Of a stretch of 23,325 nucleotides of DNA, positions 5,927 to 13,974 are shown in pieces. The notes below the pieces were generated by a model. That model was given only the letters and a program-made list of their open reading frames with translations, was not told the DNA's origin and did no database searches. Source of the stretch: an uncultured Clostridium sp. (GTDB taxonomy: Bacteria > Bacillota > Clostridia > Lachnospirales > Lachnospiraceae); NCBI RefSeq assembly GCF_900547735.1, contig NZ_URHZ01000083.1, positions 1 to 23,325 on the forward strand. The letters run 5' to 3'. Numbering within the stretch: the stretch's first letter is position 1; each line of letters begins with the position of its first letter. A program made the translations under genes and the position numbers.

Positions 5927-8647
5927 TTAACCGTTGGGTCCCGCCGGGACGATCGGAATAGTATTGCCGTCTCCGGAGGAATGCGGGTAAGTATAATATT
6001 CATTGGCCGCCCGTGAGTTTGGGGCCGTAGTTTCCGGAACATAGCCGGGGCCGTACGGGATGTCGCTTCCCTCCGCTCCCGAAGGATCGATAATTGTGGA
6101 AGAGCCGTTATGTACGGTACAGTAATCCGGCATTGCGTAGTAGGAGTCGTCGGTGATGCCCTCATCCGCCGGAACGGCCATAAAGGTGCGCGCCTCCTGC
6201 TGGTCCTCCGGACAGAATGCGGTAGGACGTCCGCCTGACGCCGTGCAGACCGTGACTCTCACATGGTGGTCACAGGCCTCGGTCGGGACGGTTCCCTTGG
6301 CGAAATACTCGGTGTAAACGGCATTGCCCCTCGGGTCGCTGCTGCAGACACCGGATACGGCCAGCTTGCCTGATTTCCTGCACACCTGGGCCGTCTCAAT
6401 ACTGTCGGGCACCGGGAAGCCGGGATCGGAGAGTCCGTCGTGGACCCTGGTCATAATCTTGCGCCAGATACGCTTCGTAAAGCTGGTGCCGCCGTTTATG
6501 TTGCCGCGTGAATCCTTCAGTTTCTGGTTGTTGTCGCATCCGCCCCAGATACCTGCGGTATAGTAAGGGGAATAGCCGACAAACCAGATATCTTTATTAT
6601 CCGTTGTAGTTCCGCTCTTTCCGGCAGTCGTCATGCCCGGGACGGCAGCCGCGGTTCCGGTTGCATTGACGCCGGCTCCGGGTCTTGAATAGAGGACATT
6701 GCTCTGCATAACATCCGTCATCGCATCGGTCAGCAGGAAGGCGGTGGAGTCTTTTAACACCTGTCTTGTCTCAGGTACATTTTCAATCAGGACCTTGCCG
6801 TTGCGGTCCAGAATCCTTGTAAAGAATATCGGTTTTGTATAGGTGCCGTTGTTGGCAATGGAAGCAAACGCATTGGTCAGTTCCAGGTTTGTAACACCCT
6901 TTGTAATACCGCCGAGGGCGGTCGACAGGTTCAGATCAGAGGAGACGAGAGTCGTAATGCCGAGCTTCTCCGCATATTCCACGCCGAGCTGGGGCGTTAC
7001 CGTCTCAGCCATGCACCGCAGGGCGATAATGTTCATAGAATAAATGATACCGTCACGGATGGAGTGGTAACCCTTGTAGTCGCTTCCCCACCAGTTCCTG
7101 AATGTTTTGGTGCCTACCGTATAAGGGGCATCGTAGTATACGGAGGCAAGCGTCGCTCCGCAGGTGTCGATGGCCGGTGCAAAGGATGTGATGACCTTAA
7201 AGGTCGATCCCGGCTGCCTCGGCGTGTTGGTGGCTCTGTTTAAGGTACGGTTGGCCGTCTTCTCGCCGCGTCCGCCGCTGATTGCCTTGACATAGCCGGT
7301 GGACTGCTCGATCAGGACAAAGGATGCCTGAGGCTGAAGCGTGATATGGGAGGATTCCCCGATCACCTGATCGCCTTCCTTCAGCAGATACGCCTTGTAT
7401 TCATCGATTGCCGCCTGTATCTCGGCCTCGCTGTCAAACAGGCCTTCATAGCTTGTCTGTCCCTTGACCTGACGGAAATAGGTCTTCATCGTCTCCTGGG
7501 AGAAGTGCTCCGTCGTCCCGTCCGTATGTGTGACGGAGAGACGGTATTCCACGGAAAGACGGGCTGCGTCGTAGTTTTCTGGATTGTTGATTTCCTCGTC
7601 CACGATGGCCTGTATGGCCGGATCCTGGGGAGTTTCAATCTGGAGTCCGCCGCTGTACAGCAGATTGTAGGCCTGGGTGTTCGTATAGCCGAACTCCTCT
7701 TTCAGGGCTTCCGTCACCTGCTCAATGAGCTCGTCCGTATAATAGGAGTAAGGGGTGGTATTCTCCTTGATTGCGAGATCCACGTTCTGGATACGGGAAT
7801 AAACGTCGTCGGCCAGAGCCTCCTCCTGTTCTTCTTTTGTAATATATCCCTGGTTGTACATCTCCTGGAGGATGACCTCCCTGCGCTCCGCGTTGTCCTC
7901 GGGGCCGGATACCGGATTCAAACGGGCCGGGTTCTTCGTGATGCCTGCGATAACGGCGCATTCGGACAGTGTCAGCTCCGAGACATCCTTATTAAAATAC
8001 CGCAGGGCCGCGGCCTTGACGCCGAGCGTATTCTTTCCGAGGTTGATCGTGTTTAAGTAGTTGGTAAGAATAATTTTCCGGTCTACATTCTTTGTGAGCT
8101 GTAAGGCCAGATACTGTTCCTGTATCTTTCGCTCAATCTTTGCTCCGTCACTGGTCTCCATACCGCCGTTAAACACGGTGTTCTTGATGAGCTGCTGAGT
8201 CAGGGTGCTGGCGCCGCCGCTGTAATTGTGGGTCAGGACGCCGACTGCGGCCCTGGTGATGGAGCGGAGGTCGATTCCGTTGTGCTGCCAGAAACGGGAG
8301 TCCTCGATTGCCACAAAGGCGTCGATGAGATCCTGGGGCAACTCGTCATAGGTAGCTTCAATACGGTTGGAATCGGTGCCTATCAGCGTATCGGTTACCT
8401 CGCCGTTCGCGTTATAAATAGTGGAAAAATAACCGCTGGGTGCGAAGCTGTCCGGATTAAAGTCCGGTGAACTGTCGATGATACCTTTCAGCATACCGAT
8501 CCCTGTGCTGATTCCCGCCGCGGTGATGAAGAGAAACAGGACAAAAACCGTTTTAAAAAAAGATAAGAATACCTTATTTGTATATTTTTTCTTCCGGGAG
8601 CTGGCTGCCTTTATTCTTCGTTTAGTTGATTTTCTGCCATAATTCAT
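5927..8647 (-). CDS. ponA: Class A penicillin-binding protein (PBP1A type)
   Basis: This 906-aa bifunctional enzyme polymerises and cross-links peptidoglycan at the outer membrane face. A Lys/Arg-rich cytoplasmic end and one membrane anchor (about 26-52) are followed by a GT51 glycosyltransferase with catalytic Glu115 in EDSRFW and the GGASTLTQQ motif (144-152), then a transpeptidase with STFK (nucleophile Ser481), SMN (537-539) and KSGT (677-680). After the transpeptidase comes a tail of about 150 residues with six cysteines and a Pro/Gly/Ser-rich end. ATG at 8647 has an AAAGGAGG site upstream on the minus strand. It is monocistronic, convergent with bilS. Which of the cell's class A PBPs it is cannot be decided. 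Confidence 0.95.
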   Translation of the reverse strand: MNYGRKSTKRRIKAASSRKKKYTNKVFLSFFKTVFVLFLFITAAGISTGIGMLKGIIDSSPDFNPDSFAPSGYFSTIYNANGEVTDTLIGTDSNRIEATYDELPQDLIDAFVAIEDSRFWQHNGIDLRSITRAAVGVLTHNYSGGASTLTQQLIKNTVFNGGMETSDGAKIERKIQEQYLALQLTKNVDRKIILTNYLNTINLGKNTLGVKAAALRYFNKDVSELTLSECAVIAGITKNPARLNPVSGPEDNAERREVILQEMYNQGYITKEEQEEALADDVYSRIQNVDLAIKENTTPYSYYTDELIEQVTEALKEEFGYTNTQAYNLLYSGGLQIETPQDPAIQAIVDEEINNPENYDAARLSVEYRLSVTHTDGTTEHFSQETMKTYFRQVKGQTSYEGLFDSEAEIQAAIDEYKAYLLKEGDQVIGESSHITLQPQASFVLIEQSTGYVKAISGGRGEKTANRTLNRATNTPRQPGSTFKVITSFAPAIDTCGATLASVYYDAPYTVGTKTFRNWWGSDYKGYHSIRDGIIYSMNIIALRCMAETVTPQLGVEYAEKLGITTLVSSDLNLSTALGGITKGVTNLELTNAFASIANNGTYTKPIFFTRILDRNGKVLIENVPETRQVLKDSTAFLLTDAMTDVMQSNVLYSRPGAGVNATGTAAAVPGMTTAGKSGTTTDNKDIWFVGYSPYYTAGIWGGCDNNQKLKDSRGNINGGTSFTKRIWRKIMTRVHDGLSDPGFPVPDSIETAQVCRKSGKLAVSGVCSSDPRGNAVYTEYFAKGTVPTEACDHHVRVTVCTASGGRPTAFCPEDQQEARTFMAVPADEGITDDSYYAMPDYCTVHNGSSTIIDPSGAEGSDIPYGPGYVPETTAPNSRAANEYYTYPHSSGDGNTIPIVPAGPNG

Positions 8648-8670
8648 AGGAGCCTCCTTTATAAGCTATC

Positions 8671-8679
8671 ATTATAGCA
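8671..8679 (-). promoter_or_regulatory. Extended -10 promoter of the PBP gene
   Basis: On the minus strand TGCTATAAT (a TGN-extended perfect -10) lies about 24 bases before the PBP start. No good -35 is seen at 17 bases, consistent with an extended -10 promoter. Confidence 0.6.
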
Positions 8680-8704
8680 AAAGTTACCTGATAAATAAAT
8701 ACTA

Positions 8705-8733
8705 TTGTCATGAAATTTTTTTTACGTTATTAT
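8705..8733 (+). promoter_or_regulatory. Candidate sigma-A promoter toward yigZ
   Basis: TTGTCA (8705-8710), 17 bases and TATTAT (8728-8733) point toward yigZ, back to back with the PBP promoter. The leader would be about 180 bases; it holds an imperfect hairpin with AAAGCGC and GCGCTTT arms (about 8782-8824) and nothing else recognisable. Confidence 0.5.
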
Positions 8734-8921
8734 GAATAGAGAGGCTTTTACGTTACAGTTCACAGACAGTATTCCATGCATCGCAAAGCGCGTTACCGGG
8801 TACGGAGTGGACCGTAGCGCTTTAACGACGGGGAAGTGAGGGGAAAAGCGCGGAATTGCGATATTTCCGAGCGGAAAAGACCGGTTTCCGGAATGAAAAG
8901 ACGGGATGCAGGAGGAAACAG

Positions 8922-9572
8922 ATGAAAGAAAATTACAGAATCCTTTATAAGGGAGGAGAGGGTGAGGTTGTGGAGAAAAAGTCACGTTTTATTGCCACAA
9001 TCCGCCCGGTGGAATCCGAGGACGAGGCCGTCTCCTTCATAGCGGAAATGAAGAAAAAATATTGGGACGCGATCCACAACTGCTCCGCTTTTACGGTGGG
9101 GGAGAACTTTGAGATTTCCAGGTGCAGCGACGACGGGGAACCTGCCCAGACGGCGGGAAGGCCGATGCTCGACGTGTTTCTGGGGGAGGAGATCCATAAC
9201 GTCTGCGCCGTCGTAACGCGGTATTTCGGCGGAACACTCCTGGGGACGGGCGGCCTGGTGCGGGCCTACTCCGGAGCGGTCCAGGAAGGGCTTAAAAACT
9301 GCGTGATCCTGGAGAAGAAACTGGCTGAGAAACTGGAACTTAAGACAGATTACAGCGATCTTGGGAAAATACAGTATATCCTTGCGGAACAGGGCATTAC
9401 GGTGCTGGGAAGCGAATACAGCGACAAGGTGGTTCTCACCGCGCTGGCGCCGCTTTCCGAGGCGCAGGGACTTAAGAAAAAGCTGACGGAAGGAACCGGA
9501 GGCCGATGCCTTATCGAGCTTCTCGACAAGGTGTACTTCGGGGTAACCGGGGGCGAGACCGTCATCTTCTAA
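8922..9572 (+). CDS. yigZ: YigZ/IMPACT family protein
   Basis: The 216-aa product belongs to the YigZ/IMPACT family. The N-terminal domain carries the signature CSDDGEPAQTAGRPML (68-83) and VTRYFGGTLLGTGGLVRAY (98-116), and a C-terminal ferredoxin-like domain follows. Its molecular role in bacteria is unsettled; the eukaryotic relative IMPACT acts in translation control. I chose ATG 2 codons into MKENYRILYKG at 8922 because GGAGGAAA lies 6-8 bases upstream; the frame is open back to 8856 but without a site. It converges on the small membrane gene, with 6 bases between stop codons. Confidence 0.9.
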   Translation: MKENYRILYKGGEGEVVEKKSRFIATIRPVESEDEAVSFIAEMKKKYWDAIHNCSAFTVGENFEISRCSDDGEPAQTAGRPMLDVFLGEEIHNVCAVVTRYFGGTLLGTGGLVRAYSGAVQEGLKNCVILEKKLAEKLELKTDYSDLGKIQYILAEQGITVLGSEYSDKVVLTALAPLSEAQGLKKKLTEGTGGRCLIELLDKVYFGVTGGETVIF

Positions 9573-9578
9573 ATGGGC

Positions 9579-9917
9579 TCACCCTCCCGTACAGCAGTCC
9601 GTATGGCCGGATATGATAAGAAGGACCATAGCCCAGAGCATCAGGGTTGCAAGAATTAAAAGAAGAGTCACGGGGCCGTTCCACTCATACGTTATTTTCT
9701 TTCGCCGGCTGCGCAGCAGATACACTCCGCACAGGAGCAGCACCGATAAGAAACAGAGAGCGGTGATAAACAGCAGCGCCATGGGAATAAAGACCTGCAT
9801 ATCATTATGCATGGCGGCCAGATCGGGGGCAATCCACTCTGCATAGATGACGGCCGTAACAATTTCACATACTATGATGAAAAGATAACACTTATTTTCG
9901 TTATTGATACGACCCAT
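9579..9917 (-). CDS. Small three-span membrane protein, unknown
   Basis: A 112-aa protein with three hydrophobic segments at about 11-30, 42-68 and 83-103, a basic loop RSRRKK (69-74) and a C-terminal HTDCCTGG. ATG 9917 on the minus strand has AGGAGG 6-7 bases upstream, and a good promoter lies just before that. The frame stays open upstream to 10478, but that extension crosses the promoter, the ribosome-binding site and the typA promoter, so it is not real. I do not recognise the family; nothing nearby suggests a function. Confidence 0.72.
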   Translation of the reverse strand: MGRINNENKCYLFIIVCEIVTAVIYAEWIAPDLAAMHNDMQVFIPMALLFITALCFLSVLLLCGVYLLRSRRKKITYEWNGPVTLLLILATLMLWAMVLLIISGHTDCCTGG

Positions 9918-9966
9918 ATGCCGCCTCCTGTAAGAACGATTTTTTTGCCATAATTGCCATAACTGA

Positions 9967-9995
9967 ATTATATTGCAAAGCCGCCGGAATGGCAA
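9967..9995 (-). promoter_or_regulatory. Sigma-A promoter of the small membrane protein gene
   Basis: On the minus strand TTGCCA (plus 9990-9995), 17 bases and TATAAT (plus 9967-9972) fit the consensus well. A tandem copy of the 9-mer TTGCCATAA (9945-9953 and 9954-9962, plus strand) sits at the expected transcription start and could be a regulator site. The gap 9918-10235 otherwise holds a 14-bp perfect palindrome AAAAGGCGCCTTTT (10024-10037) and the typA control region. Confidence 0.65.
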
Positions 9996-10136
9996 TGCAA
10001 AAACGCCCGGGTTGTTCGGCGCGAAAAGGCGCCTTTTGCCGCTTCCCGCAGGCTTTAAACCATAGCCGCAGCTGTCGAATGCAGGTATAACCTTAATAAA
10101 TATGGTGTTTTTGTTAAAAAAACGTTCAGATTCCCC

Positions 10137-10165
10137 TTGAACTCTTCTATATTTAATGTTACAAT
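10137..10165 (+). promoter_or_regulatory. Sigma-A promoter of typA
   Basis: TTGAAC (10137-10142), 17 bases and TACAAT (10160-10165), with a TGT extension just before the -10, lie about 70 bases before the typA start. Confidence 0.7.
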
Positions 10166-10166
10166 G

Positions 10167-10205
10167 AGTAACTGTGTAAAAATATGTAAAATTAGCACAG
10201 TTACT
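10167..10205. repeat. 10-bp inverted repeat in the typA leader
   Basis: AGTAACTGTG (10167-10176) and CACAGTTACT (10196-10205) are perfect complements with a 19-base AT-rich loop. The left arm covers the expected transcription start. It may be an operator or a 5' hairpin in the mRNA. Confidence 0.75.
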
Positions 10206-10235
10206 GTTTGGCAGGAAAGAGAGATAGATTAGAAT

Positions 10236-12080
10236 ATGAAAACAAAGCGTGAAGATGTCAGAAACATTGCAATAATAGCACACGTCGATCATGGTAAAAC
10301 AACACTGGTTGACCAGCTTTTGAGACAGAGCGGAATATTCCGCGCCAATCAGGAGATGGTAGACCGCGTGATGGACTCCAATGATATTGAGCGGGAGCGC
10401 GGTATTACGATTTTGTCCAAGAACACGGCCGTCAACTATAACGGCACGAAGATCAATATCATCGATACCCCAGGCCACGCCGATTTCGGCGGCGAAGTAG
10501 AGCGTGTGTTAAAGATGGTGAACGGAGTTGTCCTGGTGGTGGATGCCTACGAGGGTGCCATGCCGCAGACTAAATTCGTTCTGAGAAAGGCACTGGATCT
10601 GGATCTTCCGGTTATTGTCTGCATCAATAAAATTGACCGTCCGGAGGCAAGACCGGATGATGTTGTGGATGAGATCCTGGAACTGTTCATGGATCTGGAC
10701 GCATCCGACGAGCAGCTCGACTGTCCGTTCATCTATGCATCGGCCAGAGCCGGATTTGCAAAGAAGGACGTAAACGATCCGGAAGAGGATATGTCCCCGC
10801 TTTTTGAGACAATCCTTGAGTACATCCCGGCGCCGGAAGGAGATCCGGAGGCGGAGACCCAGGTGCTGATCAGCACCATCGATTATAATGAATACGTAGG
10901 CAGAATCGGTGTCGGCAAGATTGACAACGGCACCCTGAAAGTAAACCAGGAATGCGTGATAGTCAACCATCACGAGCCTGATAAATTCCGCAGGGTAAAA
11001 ATCGGAAAACTCTATGAGTTTGAAGGCCTGAACAAGGTTGAGGTGACGGAGGCGAAGATCGGTTCCATCGTTGCGATTTCCGGTATTTCCGATATCCATA
11101 TCGGAGATACGATCTGTTCCCCTGAGAACCCGGATGCCATCCCGTTCCAGAAGATTTCAGAGCCGACCATTGCCATAGATTTTATGGTAAACGACAGCCC
11201 GCTGGCAGGCCAGGAGGGCAAATACATCACCTCCCGCCATATCAGGGAAAGACTGTTCAGGGAGCTTAACACGGACGTCAGCCTCAGGGTGGAGGAGACG
11301 GATTCCCCGGACTGCTTCAAAGTATCCGGAAGAGGAGAGCTTCATCTGTCCGTTCTGATTGAGAATATGAGAAGAGAAGGTTTTGAGTTCGCCGTCAGCA
11401 AGGCTGAGGTTCTCTACCATTACGATGAGAGAAACAGGAAGCTGGAGCCGATGGAGGTTGCCTATATTGATGTGCCGGAGGAATTCACGGGTGCGGTAAT
11501 CCAGAAACTGACCAGCAGGAAGGGAGAACTTCAGGGTATGAGCCCGATTGGAGGCGGATATACACGCCTTGAGTTTGCCATCCCGTCCAGAGGACTGATC
11601 GGATACCGCGGCGAATTTATGACGGACACAAAGGGGAACGGAATCCTGAACACCAGCTTTGACGGATACGGACCTTTCAAGGGAGAATTAAACTACCGCA
11701 AGCAGGGTTCCCTTATCGCATTTGAGGCCGGAGAGTCCATCACCTACGGACTTTACAATGCCCAGGAGAGAGGAACGCTCTTTATCGGCGCAGGCGTAAA
11801 GGTATATTCCGGAATGATCATCGGCCAGAGTGCCAAACCCGAGGATATCGAGCTGAATGTCTGCAAGACGAAGAAACTGACCAACACACGTTCTTCCAGC
11901 GCCGACGAAGCGTTAAGACTGACCACTCCGAAGGAAATGAGCCTGGAGCAGTGCCTTGATTTCATTGATACCGATGAACTTTTAGAGGTAACGCCTACCA
12001 GCCTCAGAATCCGCAAAAAGATTCTGGATCCGACCATGAGGAAGAGATCCGCAATCAGCAGAAAAGACAAGGGCCAGTAG
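10236..12080 (+). CDS. typA: Ribosome-associated GTPase TypA/BipA
   Basis: The 614-aa protein is a translational GTPase of the EF-G-like TypA/BipA family that binds ribosomes and assists 50S assembly and stress growth. GTP-binding motifs are intact: AHVDHGKTT (15-23), RGITI, DTPGH and NKID, followed by the domain II barrel, an EF-G-like domain III with GRGELHLSVLIENMRREG and the TypA-specific C-terminal domain. The N-terminus lines up with known TypA, which fixes ATG 10236 even though the only Shine-Dalgarno-like stretch (AGGAAAGAG at about 10213-10221) is unusually far, about 14 bases. It is a single-gene unit with its own promoter and terminator. Confidence 0.97.
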   Translation: MKTKREDVRNIAIIAHVDHGKTTLVDQLLRQSGIFRANQEMVDRVMDSNDIERERGITILSKNTAVNYNGTKINIIDTPGHADFGGEVERVLKMVNGVVLVVDAYEGAMPQTKFVLRKALDLDLPVIVCINKIDRPEARPDDVVDEILELFMDLDASDEQLDCPFIYASARAGFAKKDVNDPEEDMSPLFETILEYIPAPEGDPEAETQVLISTIDYNEYVGRIGVGKIDNGTLKVNQECVIVNHHEPDKFRRVKIGKLYEFEGLNKVEVTEAKIGSIVAISGISDIHIGDTICSPENPDAIPFQKISEPTIAIDFMVNDSPLAGQEGKYITSRHIRERLFRELNTDVSLRVEETDSPDCFKVSGRGELHLSVLIENMRREGFEFAVSKAEVLYHYDERNRKLEPMEVAYIDVPEEFTGAVIQKLTSRKGELQGMSPIGGGYTRLEFAIPSRGLIGYRGEFMTDTKGNGILNTSFDGYGPFKGELNYRKQGSLIAFEAGESITYGLYNAQERGTLFIGAGVKVYSGMIIGQSAKPEDIELNVCKTKKLTNTRSSSADEALRLTTPKEMSLEQCLDFIDTDELLEVTPTSLRIRKKILDPTMRKRSAISRKDKGQ

Positions 12081-12156
12081 AAGAGGCCGGAACCGGTCGG
12101 GAGACTGGTATAGGCATAAAGCCGGAACCGGTGAAAAATAAATTATTAAAAACAGA

Positions 12157-12205
12157 AAAGACGCTCAGGGAAGTCCGTTTTGCGGCCTCCCGGGGCGTCT
12201 TTTTG
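12157..12205 (+). terminator. Terminator of typA
   Basis: The arms AAAAGACGC and GCGTCTTTTT enclose a further paired GGGA/CCG...CGG/CCC section, ending in a T-run. Before it, the 12-mer GCCGGAACCGGT occurs twice (12086-12097 and 12121-12132), 35 bases apart. Confidence 0.85.
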
Positions 12206-12395
12206 TGGTGTCGTATACCGGCGCATTTCTTAAAAAAACCACGTTTATCCGACAGGGTGCATCATATTGCAAACAAGACGTTTTTTTACTCTCCGATTCG
12301 ACATCCCCGCTGTCTTTTTCTGTAGAAATTTTACTTCTTCTTTTTCTTCTAAAAGAGAAATATCCGCATAAACATAATATTAGCAATTGGATTAG

Positions 12396-12413
12396 CTCTG
12401 TTTTTAAACAGAG
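12396..12413. repeat. Palindrome upstream of the SSB-like gene
   Basis: CTCTGTTT and AAACAGAG are exact complements with two bases between (18 bp in all), about 60 bases before the gene at 12473. Its compact symmetry suggests a repressor site. No convincing -35/-10 pair was found around it in 12206-12472. Confidence 0.55.
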
Positions 12414-12472
12414 GATTGCAAGATAAAAGAATAGAAAAGAAATATAGTGGAAAGAAAGAGGAGAGAAGTACT

Positions 12473-13105
12473 ATGTCAGAAAAAGTGATTGAAAACAACA
12501 GGGTAAGCGTAATTGGTGAAGTGGTTTCAGAATTCAAGTTCAGCCATGAGGTATTCGGGGAAGGTTTCTATGTAGTTGATATGGCTGTCAGCAGGCTGAG
12601 TGATCAGGTGGATATCATTCCTCTGATGATATCGGAACGCCTTATGGATATAACAAAGGATTACCAGGGCTGTACGGTGGAAGCCATCGGACAGTTTCGC
12701 TCCTATAACCGCCATGAGGGTACTAAAAACAGGCTGGTGCTTTCCATTTTCGTCCGTGAGGTAAACTTCCTGGAAGAGTTCACGGATTATACAAAAACAA
12801 ATCAGATTTTCCTGGACGGCTATATCTGTAAAGAGCCGATTTACAGGAAAACACCGCTTGGCAGGGAAATTGCGGACCTCCTTCTGGCCGTCAACCGCCC
12901 TTACGGAAAATCAGATTACATACCCTGCATCGCGTGGGGAAGAAATGCCAGATATGCTTCGGGATTTGAGGTTGGCAGCAGGGTCTGCGTATGGGGCCGT
13001 GTGCAGAGCAGGGAGTATACGAAGAAGCTGAGCGACGTGGATTGTGAGAAGAGAGTGGCATATGAAGTGTCCGTAAGCAAACTGGAGTGTGTGGAGCAGG
13101 AATAG
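12473..13105 (+). CDS. Single-stranded DNA-binding-like protein with two OB folds
   Basis: The 210-aa product looks like two OB-fold domains in tandem. The second (about 108-207) is plainly SSB-like: FLDGYICKEPIYRKTPLGREIADLLLAV, then YIPCIAWGRNA and VGSRVCVWGRVQSREY. The first (about 7-103) has the same pattern, VSVIGEVVSEFKF...FYVVDMAVSRLS...VEAIGQFRSY, but is more divergent. There is no acidic glycine-rich C-terminal tail like that of the replication SSB, so it is probably not the main SSB. ATG 12473 is preceded by GAGGAGA; the frame's earlier ATG at 12416 lacks a site. It is followed by an unrelated gene with its own promoter. Confidence 0.8.
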   Translation: MSEKVIENNRVSVIGEVVSEFKFSHEVFGEGFYVVDMAVSRLSDQVDIIPLMISERLMDITKDYQGCTVEAIGQFRSYNRHEGTKNRLVLSIFVREVNFLEEFTDYTKTNQIFLDGYICKEPIYRKTPLGREIADLLLAVNRPYGKSDYIPCIAWGRNARYASGFEVGSRVCVWGRVQSREYTKKLSDVDCEKRVAYEVSVSKLECVEQE

Positions 13106-13114
13106 GTAAGATAC

Positions 13115-13143
13115 TTGCAAAACCGGTAAAAATGTGCTAGAAT
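13115..13143 (+). promoter_or_regulatory. Sigma-A promoter of the CobO-like gene
   Basis: TTGCAA (13115-13120), 17 bases and TAGAAT (13138-13143), with TGC before the -10, lie about 50 bases before the next start. Confidence 0.65.
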
Positions 13144-13194
13144 AAGTCGGCCTGGTAAAAGTAACGGTAAAACACATATAAAGAGGTGCTGAAT

Positions 13195-13689
13195 ATGGAT
13201 AAGGGAATTGTTCAGATAATCTGCGGCGATGGGAACGGCAAGTCATCCATGGCTCTGGGCAAGGGTATCGGAGCGATGACAAAGAATAAAAGGGTCATTA
13301 TGATCCAGTTCTTAAAAGGAGCCTTAAGTCCTGAAACGTCAGAGTGGCTTAAACGGCTGGAACCGGATATGAAGGTGTTCCGTTTTGAAAAACAGAGCTG
13401 CCATTTTTGCACGCTGAACGAAGCTCAGAAGCAGGAAGAGCGGATTAATATCTGCAACGGCATCAATTTTGCAAGGAAAGTCCTGTCAACCGGTGAATGC
13501 GATTTGCTGATACTGGATGAATTCCTCGGTATCCTGGATTTGGGTCTGATGACAATGGAAGACTTTACGGGCGTGCTTGCCCTCAGGGAAGAGAACGCAA
13601 GCCTGATACTGACTGGAAAGGTGTGCCCGCCGGAGTTGTACGGATACGCGGACACGGTTACACGCATTGACAACGACGTGGATTGCTGA
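13195..13689 (+). CDS. CobO/BtuR-like P-loop protein
   Basis: The 164-aa protein resembles ATP:corrinoid adenosyltransferases of the CobO/BtuR family, which attach the adenosyl group to cobalamin precursors. It shows a P-loop GDGNGKSS (11-18), MIQFLKG (36-42), Walker B-like LLILDEF (104-110) and the family's closing pattern LILTGK...PPELYGYADTVTRI. Deviations are the Asn-Gly-Lys-Ser-Ser P-loop in place of the usual GKGKTT, a Cys-x-x-Cys pair at 69 and 72, and a shortened C-terminus (family usually 170-200 aa). No cobalamin genes are nearby. ATG 13195 has AAAGAGGTG 6 bases upstream; a GTG at 13186 is the alternative. Family membership is solid; substrate is not. Confidence 0.78.
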   Translation: MDKGIVQIICGDGNGKSSMALGKGIGAMTKNKRVIMIQFLKGALSPETSEWLKRLEPDMKVFRFEKQSCHFCTLNEAQKQEERINICNGINFARKVLSTGECDLLILDEFLGILDLGLMTMEDFTGVLALREENASLILTGKVCPPELYGYADTVTRIDNDVDC

Positions 13690-13710
13690 GACGTAATAGC
13701 AGACACACGG

Positions 13711-13739
13711 TTGACAAGAATAGAAAGTAATGATAATAT
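13711..13739 (+). promoter_or_regulatory. Sigma-A promoter of the dapAB leader
   Basis: TTGACA (13711-13716), 17 bases and TAATAT (13734-13739), with a TGA extension, start transcription just before the riboswitch. Confidence 0.8.
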
Positions 13740-13751
13740 AGGAACAAATAT

Positions 13752-13925
13752 ATTGAGGTAGAGGTTGCGTCAATCATCAGTAAGCGGCCGGATGTGGCAG
13801 ACACAGTAGATGACCGTTGAAAGGGAAAGACGCCGAAGAGCAGTACCACTGTGAGTGCGGTTCTGGGCATATGGTGAAGAATCATATGACTGTCATCAGG
13901 AACGATGGGGAGCTACGGGATAATT
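13752..13925 (+). promoter_or_regulatory. Lysine riboswitch (L-box) aptamer
   Basis: Conserved L-box pieces appear in the right order: GAGGTAGAGG and TTGCG at the 5' side, TTGAAAGGGAAAGACGCCGAAG (split across about 13815-13837), CTGGGCATATG with a second CATATG making a stem, ACTGTCATC, and GGGGAGCTAC at the 3' side. GTAG/CTAC pairs close the base. The L-box binds lysine in the nascent RNA. A terminator hairpin follows at 13939 and the downstream genes are dapA and dapB, as expected for lysine control. Ends are approximate. Confidence 0.93.
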
Positions 13926-13938
13926 TGTGTACATTATG

Positions 13939-13968
13939 AGCTGGCCGACGTGCCAGCTTTATTTTTAC
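13939..13968 (+). terminator. Riboswitch-controlled terminator
   Basis: AGCTGGC (13939-13945) and GCCAGCT (13952-13958) enclose six bases and are followed by a T-rich run. Placed after the L-box, it is the likely expression platform: lysine binding should favour this hairpin and stop dapAB transcription. Confidence 0.88.
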
Positions 13969-13974
13969 TGATTA

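Noticed and set aside
7346..8056. 236-aa plus-strand frame opposite the PBP gene
   Set aside because: It is a shadow of the PBP coding sequence, has no ribosome-binding site or domain, and the minus-strand gene shows intact catalytic motifs.
9579..10478. 299-aa reading frame on the minus strand
   Set aside because: It runs across the typA promoter and start and across the promoter and ribosome-binding site of the shorter 112-aa gene at 9579-9917; only the last 112 residues are supported.
12131..12426. Two overlapping short frames after typA
   Set aside because: They run through the typA terminator or AT-rich spacer and have no Shine-Dalgarno site or recognisable sequence.
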